The translations under genes and the position numbers were made by a program. DNA of 64,000 nucleotides from Ligilactobacillus araffinosus DSM 20653 (GTDB lineage: Bacteria > Bacillota > Bacilli > Lactobacillales > Lactobacillaceae). The stretch is taken from assembly GCF_001435375.1 (NCBI RefSeq), contig NZ_AYYZ01000025.1, forward strand, positions 1 to 64,000, read 5' to 3'. Below the pieces are notes generated by a model, which was given only the letters and a program-made list of their open reading frames with translations, searched no databases and was not told the origin of the DNA. Numbering within the stretch: the first letter of the stretch is position 1; each line of letters opens with the position of its first letter. Below, in pieces: positions 54,482 to 63,636 of this stretch.

Positions 54482-55054
54482 TTACTTATCTAACTTTAGC
54501 TCAACAACAAACGGATATTTTAATTCCATTACCAATCCAACTTCTTTATAAAATTCATCATTGCAGCTATCATCAATTTTTCCATATGTATTTTGGAATT
54601 GAGTACATTTAAAACGCTCTTTAAATGTTTTAACTTGTCCGTTTGCTAACAAAGTTTTATATGGACCAATGTTCATTTTCTTTTCTTCTGGAAGCATTAT
54701 ATATTTATTAACATAATATGCTTGATATGTTTTACGTTTGGAAGAAAACGTTGATATAACATTATCATCTATATTAAAGACTCCTTTAGGAGATTCATAA
54801 TATTTCGCAATATTATTATCATATCCTTTTCCCGGATCTTTTGCCTTCGGTTTAATTGAACAAACAACGTACACTTTATCAGTTGGTTTTAAATTCCAAA
54901 CCTGTTCGATAGATTTTTTATCTATTTTGGCAGCCCATAAACTATATCCTGCTTTTTCTATTTCATCCAGTTTCCTACTTAATATGGTTTTTACATCTTC
55001 TTTATCATGTTGACCTATAACACTGTAAAAAATATTATTGATTTTATCTAACAA
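54482..55054 (-). CDS. Protein of unknown function (190 aa) in the island
   Basis: Start chosen as TTG 55052-55054, because AAAGGAG sits 8 bases upstream; the ATG at 55072 precedes that site. 190 aa, Lys-rich, soluble, no signal peptide. Segments AKIDKKSIEQVWNLKPTDKVY and KGVFNIDDNVISTFSSKRKT suggest beta-rich structure. I recognise no family. AT-rich composition and isolation between a tRNA-linked repeat and other unknown genes suggest acquisition by transfer. Confidence 0.65.
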   Translation of the reverse strand: MLDKINNIFYSVIGQHDKEDVKTILSRKLDEIEKAGYSLWAAKIDKKSIEQVWNLKPTDKVYVVCSIKPKAKDPGKGYDNNIAKYYESPKGVFNIDDNVISTFSSKRKTYQAYYVNKYIMLPEEKKMNIGPYKTLLANGQVKTFKERFKCTQFQNTYGKIDDSCNDEFYKEVGLVMELKYPFVVELKLDK

Positions 55055-55294
55055 TCGAAAATCTCCTTTCATAATTTAATTTCATAAATTCTTTTATAAT
55101 TTTTGTCATCTGAACTTTTTTAAAAAATTTCCAATAATCGTTCTTAAATCTTACATAATTCGTTTCCTCTTAATTAAATATTTTTATCGTGACATAATTG
55201 TATTATTCATACATCTATTATCATAGAGGCTATTCTATCAAATTTCTCACCAAATAAAAAAGCTAGTAAAATACTAATAAATCATGTAATTTCC

Positions 55295-55594
55295 TCAATC
55301 CCACTTCCGCCCTTTATTATACTCAAGCTTCGCCTTCATCACATCCATCGGGTCAACATCTAAACGATCACACATGTAAAACAGATAAATTAACGTATCC
55401 GCAATTTCACCCTTTAAATGCGTCTTTTCATCTTCACTTAACTCATCATTTGTCTTTTTCCATTGAAAAATTTCTAGAATTTCCGCAGCTTCAATGTTTA
55501 CTGACTTGGCTAAATTAGGTAAAGTTTGTCCCTTATCCCATCCGCGGGAATTTCTGAAATCAATCAGTTCTTGCATTAATTTTTGGTAATCCAT
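55295..55594 (-). CDS. MazG-like nucleotide pyrophosphohydrolase
   Basis: 99 aa. All-alpha NTP-pyrophosphatase fold: EAAEILEIFQW carries the ExxE pair and GEIADTLIYLFYMCDRL carries the second E...D motif, the metal-binding set of MazG/RS21-C6-like enzymes that hydrolyse (d)NTPs to monophosphates. AAGGAG precedes the ATG. Single domain, half the size of full MazG. Stand-alone gene inside the AT-rich accessory region; it may clean the nucleotide pool or act in defence, but nothing nearby decides. Confidence 0.88.
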   Translation of the reverse strand: MDYQKLMQELIDFRNSRGWDKGQTLPNLAKSVNIEAAEILEIFQWKKTNDELSEDEKTHLKGEIADTLIYLFYMCDRLDVDPMDVMKAKLEYNKGRKWD

Positions 55595-55701
55595 GGTAAA
55601 AAATCTCCTTTATTTGTTAATAATCTTTTTCAATCTCTCTGATAAAAAGCGTTTTTAACTAAGCAATTAGAAAGGTGCATTGTAGCATTTTAAATTATTC
55701 A

Positions 55702-56139
55702 CTATTGAAATCCATTAAATCCTATCAGTCTTCCGCGTTTCTTCATCTCGATCACTATTTTAAGTGCCAACGTTATGAAGCTGGCTAAACAAATTGTTCT
55801 TATTAATAAAATCGCATGAAAAGCATTTACTAAGAAAACCACCGGAATTCCTCCAAAAACAACTATAACCCCCAACGTAATAAATGTATCATTTATTACA
55901 TACAGTATTCGTGGTACCGCACGATAAATTACAATTTCTTTATCACTTGAAGCTTTTACATATAATCTAATTTTTCTTCCAAGTTGATCAGCAAATTTCT
56001 TAGCACTAATCGGATTTCCTTTATCATCACATGGCCAAAAATAATCACCATTATCAAGGTAAAGTGTTTCCTTTGAATCATTTAACTTCAACTCTTTTTT
56101 AATAGCATCCACTAAATTATTTAATTGCTCTTCTGTCAA
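55702..56139 (-). CDS. Small membrane protein of unknown function
   Basis: 145 aa, beginning at TTG (56137-56139) 7 bases after AGGAGGAG. The N-terminal half is soluble and charged; two hydrophobic segments follow (FITLGVVVVFGG-like near residue 90 and ILLIRTICLASFITLALKIV). Ends in a basic tail with GRLIGFNGFQ. No family recognised. Lies in the accessory island just downstream of a 37-codon frame, with which it may be co-transcribed. Confidence 0.65.
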   Translation of the reverse strand: MTEEQLNNLVDAIKKELKLNDSKETLYLDNGDYFWPCDDKGNPISAKKFADQLGRKIRLYVKASSDKEIVIYRAVPRILYVINDTFITLGVIVVFGGIPVVFLVNAFHAILLIRTICLASFITLALKIVIEMKKRGRLIGFNGFQ

Positions 56140-56161
56140 TCTGCTCCTCCTTAATTGCTCA

Positions 56162-56275
56162 TTACCTGCATTTCTTTGCGTGCTTAATCAGCGCATCCGC
56201 CCAACTATACGGATGATTGTTACTTAAATCATTAGTCCTTTCGATTTCAACATGCACTTTAATCACAAATTCCAT
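56162..56275 (-). CDS. Putative 37-aa small protein
   Basis: Minus-strand frame with ATG at 56275 and TAA at 56162, preceded by GGAAGGAACG. Protein MEFVIKVHVEIERTNDLSN..., ending ADALIKHAKKCR; amphipathic with an even mix of charged and aromatic residues. It starts about 35 bases after the candidate small-RNA terminator and is followed by the 145-aa membrane-protein gene. Too short to assign; supported by the ribosome binding site only. Confidence 0.45.
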   Translation of the reverse strand: MEFVIKVHVEIERTNDLSNNHPYSWADALIKHAKKCR

Positions 56276-56308
56276 TCTTTACGTTCCTTCCACTAATCAG
56301 TTTAACTA

Positions 56309-56426
56309 ACAAAAAAACGCCTAGAGATATCCTCCAGACGTCAATGAAGAATATCGCTATACACTGGAGCACGTTGCCTTCGCGAAAGGTACGTTGCTGC
56401 TGGGTCATCGTGTGTATTCACTGTGC
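56309..56426 (-). ncRNA. Candidate structured small RNA with own promoter and terminator
   Basis: About 117 nt, no open frame. Its 5' part can form GCTGG / CCAGC enclosing an AATACAC loop. Next comes a hairpin AGCAACGT...ACGTGCT capped by CCTT-TCGCG-AAGG. A GTGTAT follows that can pair with the first loop (ATACAC), a possible pseudoknot. It ends with a perfect 10-bp terminator (ACGTCTGGAG / CTCTAGGCGT, one or two G-U) and seven T. I do not recognise an Rfam family; a 6S-type or other lactic-acid-bacterium RNA is possible. Confidence 0.6.
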
Positions 56427-56432
56427 CAGCTC

Positions 56433-56460
56433 TTTATATTCCTAGCCGTTCAATTGTCAA
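56433..56460 (-). promoter_or_regulatory. Promoter of the candidate small RNA
   Basis: Minus-strand TTGACA (56455-56460), 16-base spacer, TATAAA (56433-56438). A second TTGACA with TAAAAT lies just upstream, giving tandem promoters. Confidence 0.65.
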
Positions 56461-56477
56461 GTGTAATTTTACTTGAC
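56456..56477. promoter_or_regulatory. Dyad overlapping the small-RNA -35
   Basis: GTCAAGT (56456-56462), 8-base AT-rich centre, ACTTGAC (56471-56477): a perfect inverted repeat covering the -35 of the small-RNA promoter, operator-like in position. Confidence 0.55.
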
Positions 56478-56529
56478 TTGATTAGTCTTTGTCAATCAAA
56501 TTTGAATAATATTAATAAATTAATTTATT

Positions 56530-56563
56530 AAAAAAGGTCGCACCCCGTCGAGTGCGACCTTTA
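56530..56563 (-). terminator. Intrinsic terminator after pyk
   Basis: AAAGGTCGCAC ... GTGCGACCTTT stem with T-run on the minus strand, about 70 bases beyond the pyk stop. It separates pyk from the small-RNA promoter. Confidence 0.85.
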
Positions 56564-56633
56564 ACTCGCTCAGCTTAACTCACAACGTCTTGCAACTTAA
56601 ACCAACCGATTATTATTTTATCTGAACTCTATC

Positions 56634-58394
56634 TTAGAGAGTGCTTGAAGCACCACGGTAGATTGCGCCACGACGGCTGTCTACTGTGACTGTTTCGCCT
56701 TCCTTGATAGCTTCTGTTGCGTTTTCGGCACCAACAACAACTGGAATACCCATTGAGATACCAACAACAGCTGCATGTGATGTTAAACCACCGTTTTCAA
56801 CAACTAATGCTGATGCCTTTTCGATTGCTGGTAAGTAGTCTTTGTCAGTTGTCTTTGTTACAAGAACGCAACCTTCTTCAGCTTTCTTGTTAGCTTCGTC
56901 TGCTGACTTAGCAATTACGGCTTTACCGATAACTGTTTCTTCGCCAACCCCTTGGCCCTTAACTAATGCAGAACCAACTAATTGGATCTTCATAATGTTT
57001 GTTGTACCTTTTTCGCCAACAGGAACACCGGCAACGATTAAGATTAAATCGCCTTCCTTAGCAAGGCCAGCCTTCTTAGCTTCTTCTGTAGCTAACTTGA
57101 ACATTTCATCTGTTGTAGCTGGTTTTTCAGCAACAACTGGGTATACGCCCCAGTTAACCATCAAGCCACGACGTGTACGATCGTCGAATGTTACGGCTAA
57201 GATGTCTGCATCTGGACGATACTTCGAAATCATCTTAGCTGTGTAACCTGATTCCGTAGCAGCAACAATTGTCTTGATGCCTAAGTTTTCAACTGCTTCA
57301 GCAGCTGCACGACCAATAGCTTCTGTAACGTCTGTCTTGTCGAAGTCGTTGATTGAGAAGTTCTTGTATTGACGTAATGCATTTTCAGCCTTAACGTCGA
57401 TCCGTGCCATTGTTGCAACAGCTTCTACAGGGTAATCACCATTTGCTGATTCACCTGAAAGCATTGTTGCGTCTGTACCATCGAATACAGCGTTAGCAAC
57501 GTCTGATGCTTCGGCACGTGTTGGACGTGGGTTTTCAATCATTGAGTCAAGCATTTGTGTAGCTGTGATAACTGGCTTACCTGCAGCGTTGCACTTCTTG
57601 ATTAATGACTTTTGTACCAAAGGAACATTTTCAGGTGGAATTTCAACACCCATGTCACCACGAGCAATCATCAAACCATCTGATACCTTTAAGATTTCAT
57701 CAAAGTTGTCAATACCTTCTTGTGATTCGATCTTAGGGAAGACTTGAACGTGTTCCATGTGCTTTTCTTCAAGTAATTCACGGATATCTAAAATATCTTG
57801 TGGCTTACGTACGAATGAAGCAGCGATGTAGTTGATTTCGTGATCCAAACCGAAGCGGATATCACTTGAGTCTTTTTCAGTGATTCCTGGTAAGTTGATT
57901 GATACGCCAGGAGCGTTTACCCCTTTACGTGAACCTAACACGCCTTCGTTCAATACTTTACATACTAATTCGCGGTTTGCTTCATCTTTCTTTTCGATTT
58001 GCATGTCGATCAAACCATCATCGAACAATACGTGACCGCCTTCGTGAACGTCATCGTAAAGTCCTGGGTATGTAACAGCAATCTTTTCCTTTGTACCTTC
58101 GATTGAATCATCCATTGAGATCCGAACTTCATCGCCGATGTGGAATGAAATCTTGCCATCTTTTTGAACAGTTGTCCGGATTTCAGCACCCTTTGTATCA
58201 AGCAAGATACCAACTGTCTTACCAGTCTTCTTTTCAGCTTCATGAACAAGGTTTAAACGACCTAAGTGTTCTTCATGGTCACCGTGTGAGAAGTTGAAAC
58301 GGAATACGTTTGCGCCAGCTTCGATTAACTTAACAATTGTATCTAAATCGTTACTTGCTGGTCCAAGTGTACTAACAATCTTTGTTTTTTTCAT
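56634..58394 (-). CDS. pyk: Pyruvate kinase
   Basis: Last step of glycolysis: PEP plus ADP to pyruvate plus ATP. 586 aa, longer than the 470-aa basic form, because of an extra C-terminal PEP-utilising-like domain (GLTSHAAVVGISMGIPVVVG near residues 535-555) typical of Bacilli. Active-site landmarks FRFNFSHG (R32), MIARGDMGVEIP and TRAEASDVANAV. Codon use is of the highly expressed type. Downstream of pfkA by 23 bases; terminator beyond the stop. Confidence 0.98.
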   Translation of the reverse strand: MKKTKIVSTLGPASNDLDTIVKLIEAGANVFRFNFSHGDHEEHLGRLNLVHEAEKKTGKTVGILLDTKGAEIRTTVQKDGKISFHIGDEVRISMDDSIEGTKEKIAVTYPGLYDDVHEGGHVLFDDGLIDMQIEKKDEANRELVCKVLNEGVLGSRKGVNAPGVSINLPGITEKDSSDIRFGLDHEINYIAASFVRKPQDILDIRELLEEKHMEHVQVFPKIESQEGIDNFDEILKVSDGLMIARGDMGVEIPPENVPLVQKSLIKKCNAAGKPVITATQMLDSMIENPRPTRAEASDVANAVFDGTDATMLSGESANGDYPVEAVATMARIDVKAENALRQYKNFSINDFDKTDVTEAIGRAAAEAVENLGIKTIVAATESGYTAKMISKYRPDADILAVTFDDRTRRGLMVNWGVYPVVAEKPATTDEMFKLATEEAKKAGLAKEGDLILIVAGVPVGEKGTTNIMKIQLVGSALVKGQGVGEETVIGKAVIAKSADEANKKAEEGCVLVTKTTDKDYLPAIEKASALVVENGGLTSHAAVVGISMGIPVVVGAENATEAIKEGETVTVDSRRGAIYRGASSTL

Positions 58395-58417
58395 GAGTTA
58401 GTTCTCCTTCTATCAAA

Positions 58418-59380
58418 TTAGAATCTTAAACGATCATTCAAGTCAAGCAGTGAGACATCCGTCTTGTGCTTGTGATTCTCCAATGTGTCAATGATATCTG
58501 TGGCAACAAGTTTGTTGTCGTGAATACCAATGGCCAAACCGCCTTTACCTTCAAGCAATAAACGTACGGCATAGTCGCCTAAACGGCTTGCTAATACCCG
58601 ATCCTTAGCTGTTGGCACACCACCACGTTGGATATGAGCCAATGTTACAGCACGGCTATCAAAGTCACCGTATTGATCTAATTTTTCTTTGAATTCTTGT
58701 GCTGACATTACGCCTTCAGCAATAACAATCAAAGCATGGTCCTTGCCGTTTTTTCGGTTTTCTTTGATCTTGTTTGCAATTGCTTCAATATCATAATCAC
58801 GTTCAGGAATAACGATTGCATCCGCACCTGCAGCAATTCCAGCCCATAATGCGATATCGCCTGCTCCACGACCCATAACTTCAACAACGAATGTCCGTTG
58901 GTGTGAAGTTGCAGTGTCGTTGATCCGGTCAAGGGCTTCGGTTGCAACATTTACTGCAGAGTCGAACCCGATCGTAAAGTCTGTCCCTGGAATATCATTA
59001 TCGATCGTTCCTGGAACCCCGATTGAATTGTAACCGTGCTTTGTAAGTTTTTCAGCACCGTGATATGAACCATCACCGCCGATAACAACTAAAGCATCGA
59101 TCCCGAATTTCTTAAGTTGTTCAATCCCTTGGAGTTGAACTTCTTCTTGGGCGAATTCTGGGAAACGAGCTGAATAAAGAATTGTACCGCCACGATTGAT
59201 AATACCGTCTAATTCTTTAGAGTTCATCTTAAAGATGTTACCTTCAACTAACCCTTTGAATCCGTAGTTAATCCCATAAGCTTCGAGACCAGCGCTCATT
59301 GCAGAACGAGCAATGGCACGAACAGCAGCGTTCATTCCTTGTGAATCGCCACCGCTTGTAAGAATACCAATGCGTTTCAC
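58418..59380 (-). CDS. pfkA: 6-phosphofructokinase
   Basis: Commits fructose 6-phosphate to glycolysis. 320 aa, starting at GTG (59378-59380) 6 bases after GAGGTG. ATP loop [16 protein letters not shown] (residues 5-20), catalytic aspartate D127 in [11 protein letters not shown], and [11 protein letters not shown]. First gene of pfkA-pyk. Its presence argues against obligately heterofermentative lactobacilli, which usually lack Pfk. Confidence 0.98.
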   Translation of the reverse strand: MKRIGILTSGGDSQGMNAAVRAIARSAMSAGLEAYGINYGFKGLVEGNIFKMNSKELDGIINRGGTILYSARFPEFAQEEVQLQGIEQLKKFGIDALVVIGGDGSYHGAEKLTKHGYNSIGVPGTIDNDIPGTDFTIGFDSAVNVATEALDRINDTATSHQRTFVVEVMGRGAGDIALWAGIAAGADAIVIPERDYDIEAIANKIKENRKNGKDHALIVIAEGVMSAQEFKEKLDQYGDFDSRAVTLAHIQRGGVPTAKDRVLASRLGDYAVRLLLEGKGGLAIGIHDNKLVATDIIDTLENHKHKTDVSLLDLNDRLRF

Positions 59381-59544
59381 TTGTTTTCACCTCGAGTAAT
59401 AAATCTAATAATATACATTCTCCGATTACTATCTTATCACTTTTAAATTTAGTTGTCTTTAAATATTTTCAATTATATTTAAGGATTTTCGAAGGATTTA
59501 AGGGTTCCTGCGCACTTGATGGTTTAGACCAATTCATTCATTTT

Positions 59545-62500
59545 TTATTGAAGAACAACGTTATCCTTCCCAAGTAATTGAACCAATTTTGCCCTGGTTT
59601 GTGCTGAATCACTTAACCAGTACTGTTGCTCCATTGTAATTTTTCGTTGCCGCTGTTTTTCGTAAATAATCACCGGAACCGGGCCGTGATTTTGACGCAT
59701 CGTTTGTAATAATTGTCGCTGCAAAGTTGCGTTCAGCTGATTAACGCGCAAATAATAACAGCGGTCACTAATTTCAGCAGCCCGTTGAATCGTATTTGCG
59801 ACTAAGTTCAACTTGCCATTGCGTTCTTGAACCTTGCCGGTGATCATTAACACCTCACCCGAATGCAGCAGCCCACCAAATTGAGCAAACTGTTGCGGAA
59901 AGACCGTCATTTCAATCTCACCGGTCGGATCACTGACATCAACAAAGGCCATTTGCGTTTGGTTCTTGGTTCGAATCAACTTAACGTGTTTAACATACAA
60001 AATCGCCCGCACAAAATTTGTGACCTGAATTCGATTGACCGGAACCGTACGGTAAATTTCAATCAGTTTCCGATATTGATCGATTGGATGACCGGATACA
60101 TATGTTCCAAGATATTCGGCTTCTTTTTCCAATAGCTCATTAGCAGACAGCCCTTTTTTCGGCGCTGTCTTCTTCGGCATTAACTGTTTCAATAAATCAA
60201 TGTTGCCGCCGCTTAACTTGATGCCTTCAAGAATTCCCGGCATTTCCGCAAGTAAATGATTACGATTGGAATCAAACGAATCAAATGCCCCGGCATAGAT
60301 CAAAGCTTCCAACGTTTCTTGATTCAAAAACTTATTATCAATGCGCCGAATGAAATCGACTAAGCCATGGAAATAGCCGTTTGCATTACGCTCATTTAAA
60401 AGCGCTTGGATAAAATCGATTCGCAACTTTCGAATACTCCGAAATCCAAAGTAAATTTCATGATTCTTTAAAATAAAGTAAATTTGGCTTTGATTAACGT
60501 CTGGTAAATGAACTTGAACACCGCGTTCGCGCGCTTCCATCACGTAATTCCGTGTCTTTTCAGATGCTCCGACAACCGAATTCAAAATTGCCGCATAAAA
60601 CGCAGCCGGATAATGGCACTTGATATACGCTAATTGAAAAGCTAACTTTGAATATGCCACCGAGTGTGATCGGTTAAAGCCGTAATTCCCAAACCGTTCA
60701 ATAAATTCGTAAACTTGAACCGCATCCGCTTGAGCGTATCCTTTCCTCATCGCTCCCTGGATAAACTGGCCCCGCATCCGATCAATTACATCTTGTTTCT
60801 TCTTACTCATTGCCCGCCGTAACAAATCCGCTTGACCAAGCGTAAAGCCGCCCATTTCTGATGCAACCTGCATGACCTGTTCCTGATAGACAATAATTCC
60901 ATAAGTAGACTGCAGAATTGGTTTTAAGCGTGGATTCGGGTATGTAATCGGCGCTTGGCTGTTCTTCCGCCGAATAAATTCATCAATATTTTGAATTGGA
61001 CCTGGACGGAATAACGCATTGGTTGAAACGATATCCTCAAATCTTTGCGGCCGCAACTGTTCCAAAACGTTCCGGATCCCGTTTGATTCAAATTGGAAAA
61101 TCCCGGCAGTATCTGCCTTTTGAAAAACCTGCAGCGTTTGCGGATCCTCCAGACTAATCTGATGAATATCAAAATTCCGATCAAAATCGCGTTTAACAAA
61201 GTGAATCGCATTATCCAGAATCGTTAAATTCCGCAATCCAAGAAAGTCGATTTTCAACAGACCAACCTCTTCGACCTGTTCCTTCGCAAATTGGGTCAAG
61301 TAAATTCCTTCACCGCCAATCTGTACCGGAACAAAATTCCGCAAATCATGGTCACTCAAAATTACCCCGGCCGCATGGGTACTATACTGGCGTGGTAATC
61401 CTTCAAGGGCCATCGCGGTTTTATAAATTTTTTGATTTAATTTACTATCAGCCAGCATATTGCGTAACGGTTGTGATTGCTGATACGCATTCTTTAATGT
61501 AACATTGTGCAGTCGTGGTATCGCCTTTGACCAGTTAGAAACTTCAAATGTATTCTGTCCCATTACTCGACTGACATCGCGAATTACTTGCCGCGCATTC
61601 AAGTGGGTAAATGTAATGATTTGGGCCATATGCGTTTGACCGTATTTTTGATGAACGTAGTCAATAATCTCATCCCGTTTTTGATCAGGAATATCCAAAT
61701 CGATATCCGGCATCTGCGCCCGTTCTTCATTCAAGAACCGTTCAAACAGCAATCCATATTCAATCGGATCAACGTCGGTAATAAATAAGGTATATGAAAC
61801 CAGCGAACCGGCTGCGGATCCCCGCCCTGGTCCAACCAAAATATCATGTGTGTGAGAGAAATTCGTAACGTCCCACACAATCAAAAAGTAATCATCAAAT
61901 CCCATCCGGTGAATGACTTTCAGTTCATGGTCAAGCCTTTGTTGATACTCTTGCGGATCAGCATCCGGGATTTGAGCTAATCGTTTCTTCAAACCCGTCT
62001 GACAAAGCTGTCGCAGATACGTTGCCGAATCAATTCCATCCGGTGTTTTATAATGCGGTAATTGCGTTGGCAGAAATTCAAGGTTGATTTGAATTTGATC
62101 AACCAGGTCACATGCTGTTTGCCAACAGTCTTCAAGACCAGACTGGGCAAATTCTTGGTGCAATTCTTCACTTGATTTAAGGTAGTCTTCACCTTTGATT
62201 GGGGATGCAAGCTGTTCCGGCATTAATTTTGCATTTGTTCCAATCGCATTTAAAACTTGCAGATCAAATGCTTCTTCGGGATGAAGGTATTTAACAGGTT
62301 CATTTGCGATCAATCGAATTCGAGCCTGATTTTGAAGCTGACGCAAACCGTAAACTAAGTCATCGTCCATTTGCGGGTTAACGCTTAAATAAACATCTTC
62401 AGGCCGCCAAAACTGCAATAACTGCTTTACAAAATCTGCCGCGACTTCAAAATCATGATTGCGGATTCCTGCAAAGACCGGTGATTTCTCAGTAATGATC

Positions 62501-62874
62501 ACCTTTAGATCTTGTGTGAGCGCTTGAATTTGATCAAGCGCTAATGGTCCTTCACCTGCTTCATACCCGTCTACCGTCATTTTGGTCGACGAGATCTTCA
62601 TTAAATTTTGATAGCCGTTCTTATTTTGCGCTAATAAAATTATTTCCTGAGGATCAGTTCCCTTACCGTTCAATTGTAATGTTAATCCGATCAACGGCTT
62701 AATTCCGGCTTTTTGGCAGGCATGATAAAAATCAAGCACGCCGTACATTACATTAATATCCGTTAGTGCCAATGCCTGATAACCAAGTTCTTTCCCGCGG
62801 TTAACATATTCATCGATTTTTAATGTACTCTGCAACAAACTGTAACTGCTGATCACTTGTAATGGACTAAACAT
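59545..62874 (-). CDS. dnaE: DNA polymerase III alpha subunit DnaE
   Basis: Error-prone/primer-extending replicative polymerase of Gram-positive bacteria. 1109 aa from ATG 62874; a GTG directly before it is also in frame, but AAAGGCGA spacing favours the ATG. Palm aspartates in MPDIDLDIPDQKRDE, fingers FRPGPIQNIDEF, the GNYGFNRSHSVAYS segment, and a C-terminal OB fold (VSDPTGEIEMTVFPQQF). The N-terminal PHP domain has LQVISSYSLLQST where active PHP domains have an H-x-H motif, so its metal site is probably dead. Confidence 0.97.
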   Translation of the reverse strand: MFSPLQVISSYSLLQSTLKIDEYVNRGKELGYQALALTDINVMYGVLDFYHACQKAGIKPLIGLTLQLNGKGTDPQEIILLAQNKNGYQNLMKISSTKMTVDGYEAGEGPLALDQIQALTQDLKVIITEKSPVFAGIRNHDFEVAADFVKQLLQFWRPEDVYLSVNPQMDDDLVYGLRQLQNQARIRLIANEPVKYLHPEEAFDLQVLNAIGTNAKLMPEQLASPIKGEDYLKSSEELHQEFAQSGLEDCWQTACDLVDQIQINLEFLPTQLPHYKTPDGIDSATYLRQLCQTGLKKRLAQIPDADPQEYQQRLDHELKVIHRMGFDDYFLIVWDVTNFSHTHDILVGPGRGSAAGSLVSYTLFITDVDPIEYGLLFERFLNEERAQMPDIDLDIPDQKRDEIIDYVHQKYGQTHMAQIITFTHLNARQVIRDVSRVMGQNTFEVSNWSKAIPRLHNVTLKNAYQQSQPLRNMLADSKLNQKIYKTAMALEGLPRQYSTHAAGVILSDHDLRNFVPVQIGGEGIYLTQFAKEQVEEVGLLKIDFLGLRNLTILDNAIHFVKRDFDRNFDIHQISLEDPQTLQVFQKADTAGIFQFESNGIRNVLEQLRPQRFEDIVSTNALFRPGPIQNIDEFIRRKNSQAPITYPNPRLKPILQSTYGIIVYQEQVMQVASEMGGFTLGQADLLRRAMSKKKQDVIDRMRGQFIQGAMRKGYAQADAVQVYEFIERFGNYGFNRSHSVAYSKLAFQLAYIKCHYPAAFYAAILNSVVGASEKTRNYVMEARERGVQVHLPDVNQSQIYFILKNHEIYFGFRSIRKLRIDFIQALLNERNANGYFHGLVDFIRRIDNKFLNQETLEALIYAGAFDSFDSNRNHLLAEMPGILEGIKLSGGNIDLLKQLMPKKTAPKKGLSANELLEKEAEYLGTYVSGHPIDQYRKLIEIYRTVPVNRIQVTNFVRAILYVKHVKLIRTKNQTQMAFVDVSDPTGEIEMTVFPQQFAQFGGLLHSGEVLMITGKVQERNGKLNLVANTIQRAAEISDRCYYLRVNQLNATLQRQLLQTMRQNHGPVPVIIYEKQRQRKITMEQQYWLSDSAQTRAKLVQLLGKDNVVLQ

Positions 62875-62994
62875 CACAATCGCCTTTCTATCTTTGTTAT
62901 CCTCATTATATCAGATTCAATAAGATTCTTTTAAAGAACGATTTGAAAAATTTATCAAACTATACTAGACTACAAGTAAAGAGGTGTTGTTAAC

Positions 62995-63192
62995 ATGTTA
63001 AAACAACTTACAATTCTCTTTTGGTGCGCAATTTATGGTGAAGTATTTGGATACATTATTTCCGCTTTGAACGGTGCTCCGTTCAACTTTGTAACAAGCG
63101 GTTTGATCCCAATGATTGCCGGCTGGATCTTAATTAATTTTGTATCGATGTTTCTTAAAGCACCAAACGCCAAAGAAGAAAATAAAAAGTAA
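62995..63192 (+). CDS. YjzD-like (DUF2929) small membrane protein
   Basis: 65 aa with two membrane segments (LTILFWCAIYGEVFGYIISA; GLIPMIAGWILINFVSMFL) and a Lys/Glu-rich tail. It fits the YjzD/DUF2929 family of unknown function that is common next to dnaE in lactobacilli. AGAGGTG precedes the ATG. Divergent from dnaE; followed by a terminator. Confidence 0.82.
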   Translation: MLKQLTILFWCAIYGEVFGYIISALNGAPFNFVTSGLIPMIAGWILINFVSMFLKAPNAKEENKK

Positions 63193-63225
63193 AGGCTGCG
63201 TTGAATCCGCAACCTTTATTTTTAT
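63191..63225 (+). terminator. Terminator after the YjzD-like gene
   Basis: AAAGGCTGCGTTGAATCCGC pairs with the following GCAACCTTT (G-U tolerated), then a T-rich run. Confidence 0.75.
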
Positions 63226-63406
63226 AAAAAATTACTAAATTATCAAACTAATAAATTGATTTTTAAAATTATTTATGTAAAATAAAAATGCGCAATCGAT
63301 TACACTAAATTCCTCTCTTATTAACTTTATTTTCCTAAGTATCTCTTCCAGTACTTAATAGATACTTGCTCTTACTCATTAAAAACCTATATAACATAAG
63401 AGAGTT

Positions 63407-63437
63407 ATGAGAAGTTCGCAATGAACTTCTTTTTTGT
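63407..63437 (+). terminator. Orphan plus-strand terminator
   Basis: AGAAGTTC-GCAAT-GAACTTCT stem followed by TTTTTT; there is no gene immediately upstream. Confidence 0.6.
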
Positions 63438-63589
63438 TTGATTTAATTTTCTGATACTTTTAATAACATTCAATCTAATCTTAAATTTAGTACATCAGCA
63501 TTATTAAATAATTTTTCAACATATTGCATACTTTCTAAAATTTAATAACTCCAACCTTAATCTCATTTTCAATTTAAACGGAAAACAAA

Positions 63590-63620
63590 AAAAGGATAAG
63601 TTTATTACTTATCCTTCTTT
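63590..63620 (-). terminator. Terminator after clpB
   Basis: AAGGATAAG / CTTATCCTT stem followed by seven T on the minus strand, about 20 bases past the clpB stop. Confidence 0.85.
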
Positions 63621-63636
63621 CTAAATTAAATTCTAA

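Larger units (their letters stand above)
63226..63636. other. AT-rich stretch without a gene
   Basis: About 410 bases. It holds an orphan plus-strand terminator (63407-63437) with a possible promoter ahead of it (TTGCTC about 16 bases before TATATA), and the clpB terminator at its right end. No open frame with a ribosome binding site was seen. Confidence 0.5.
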
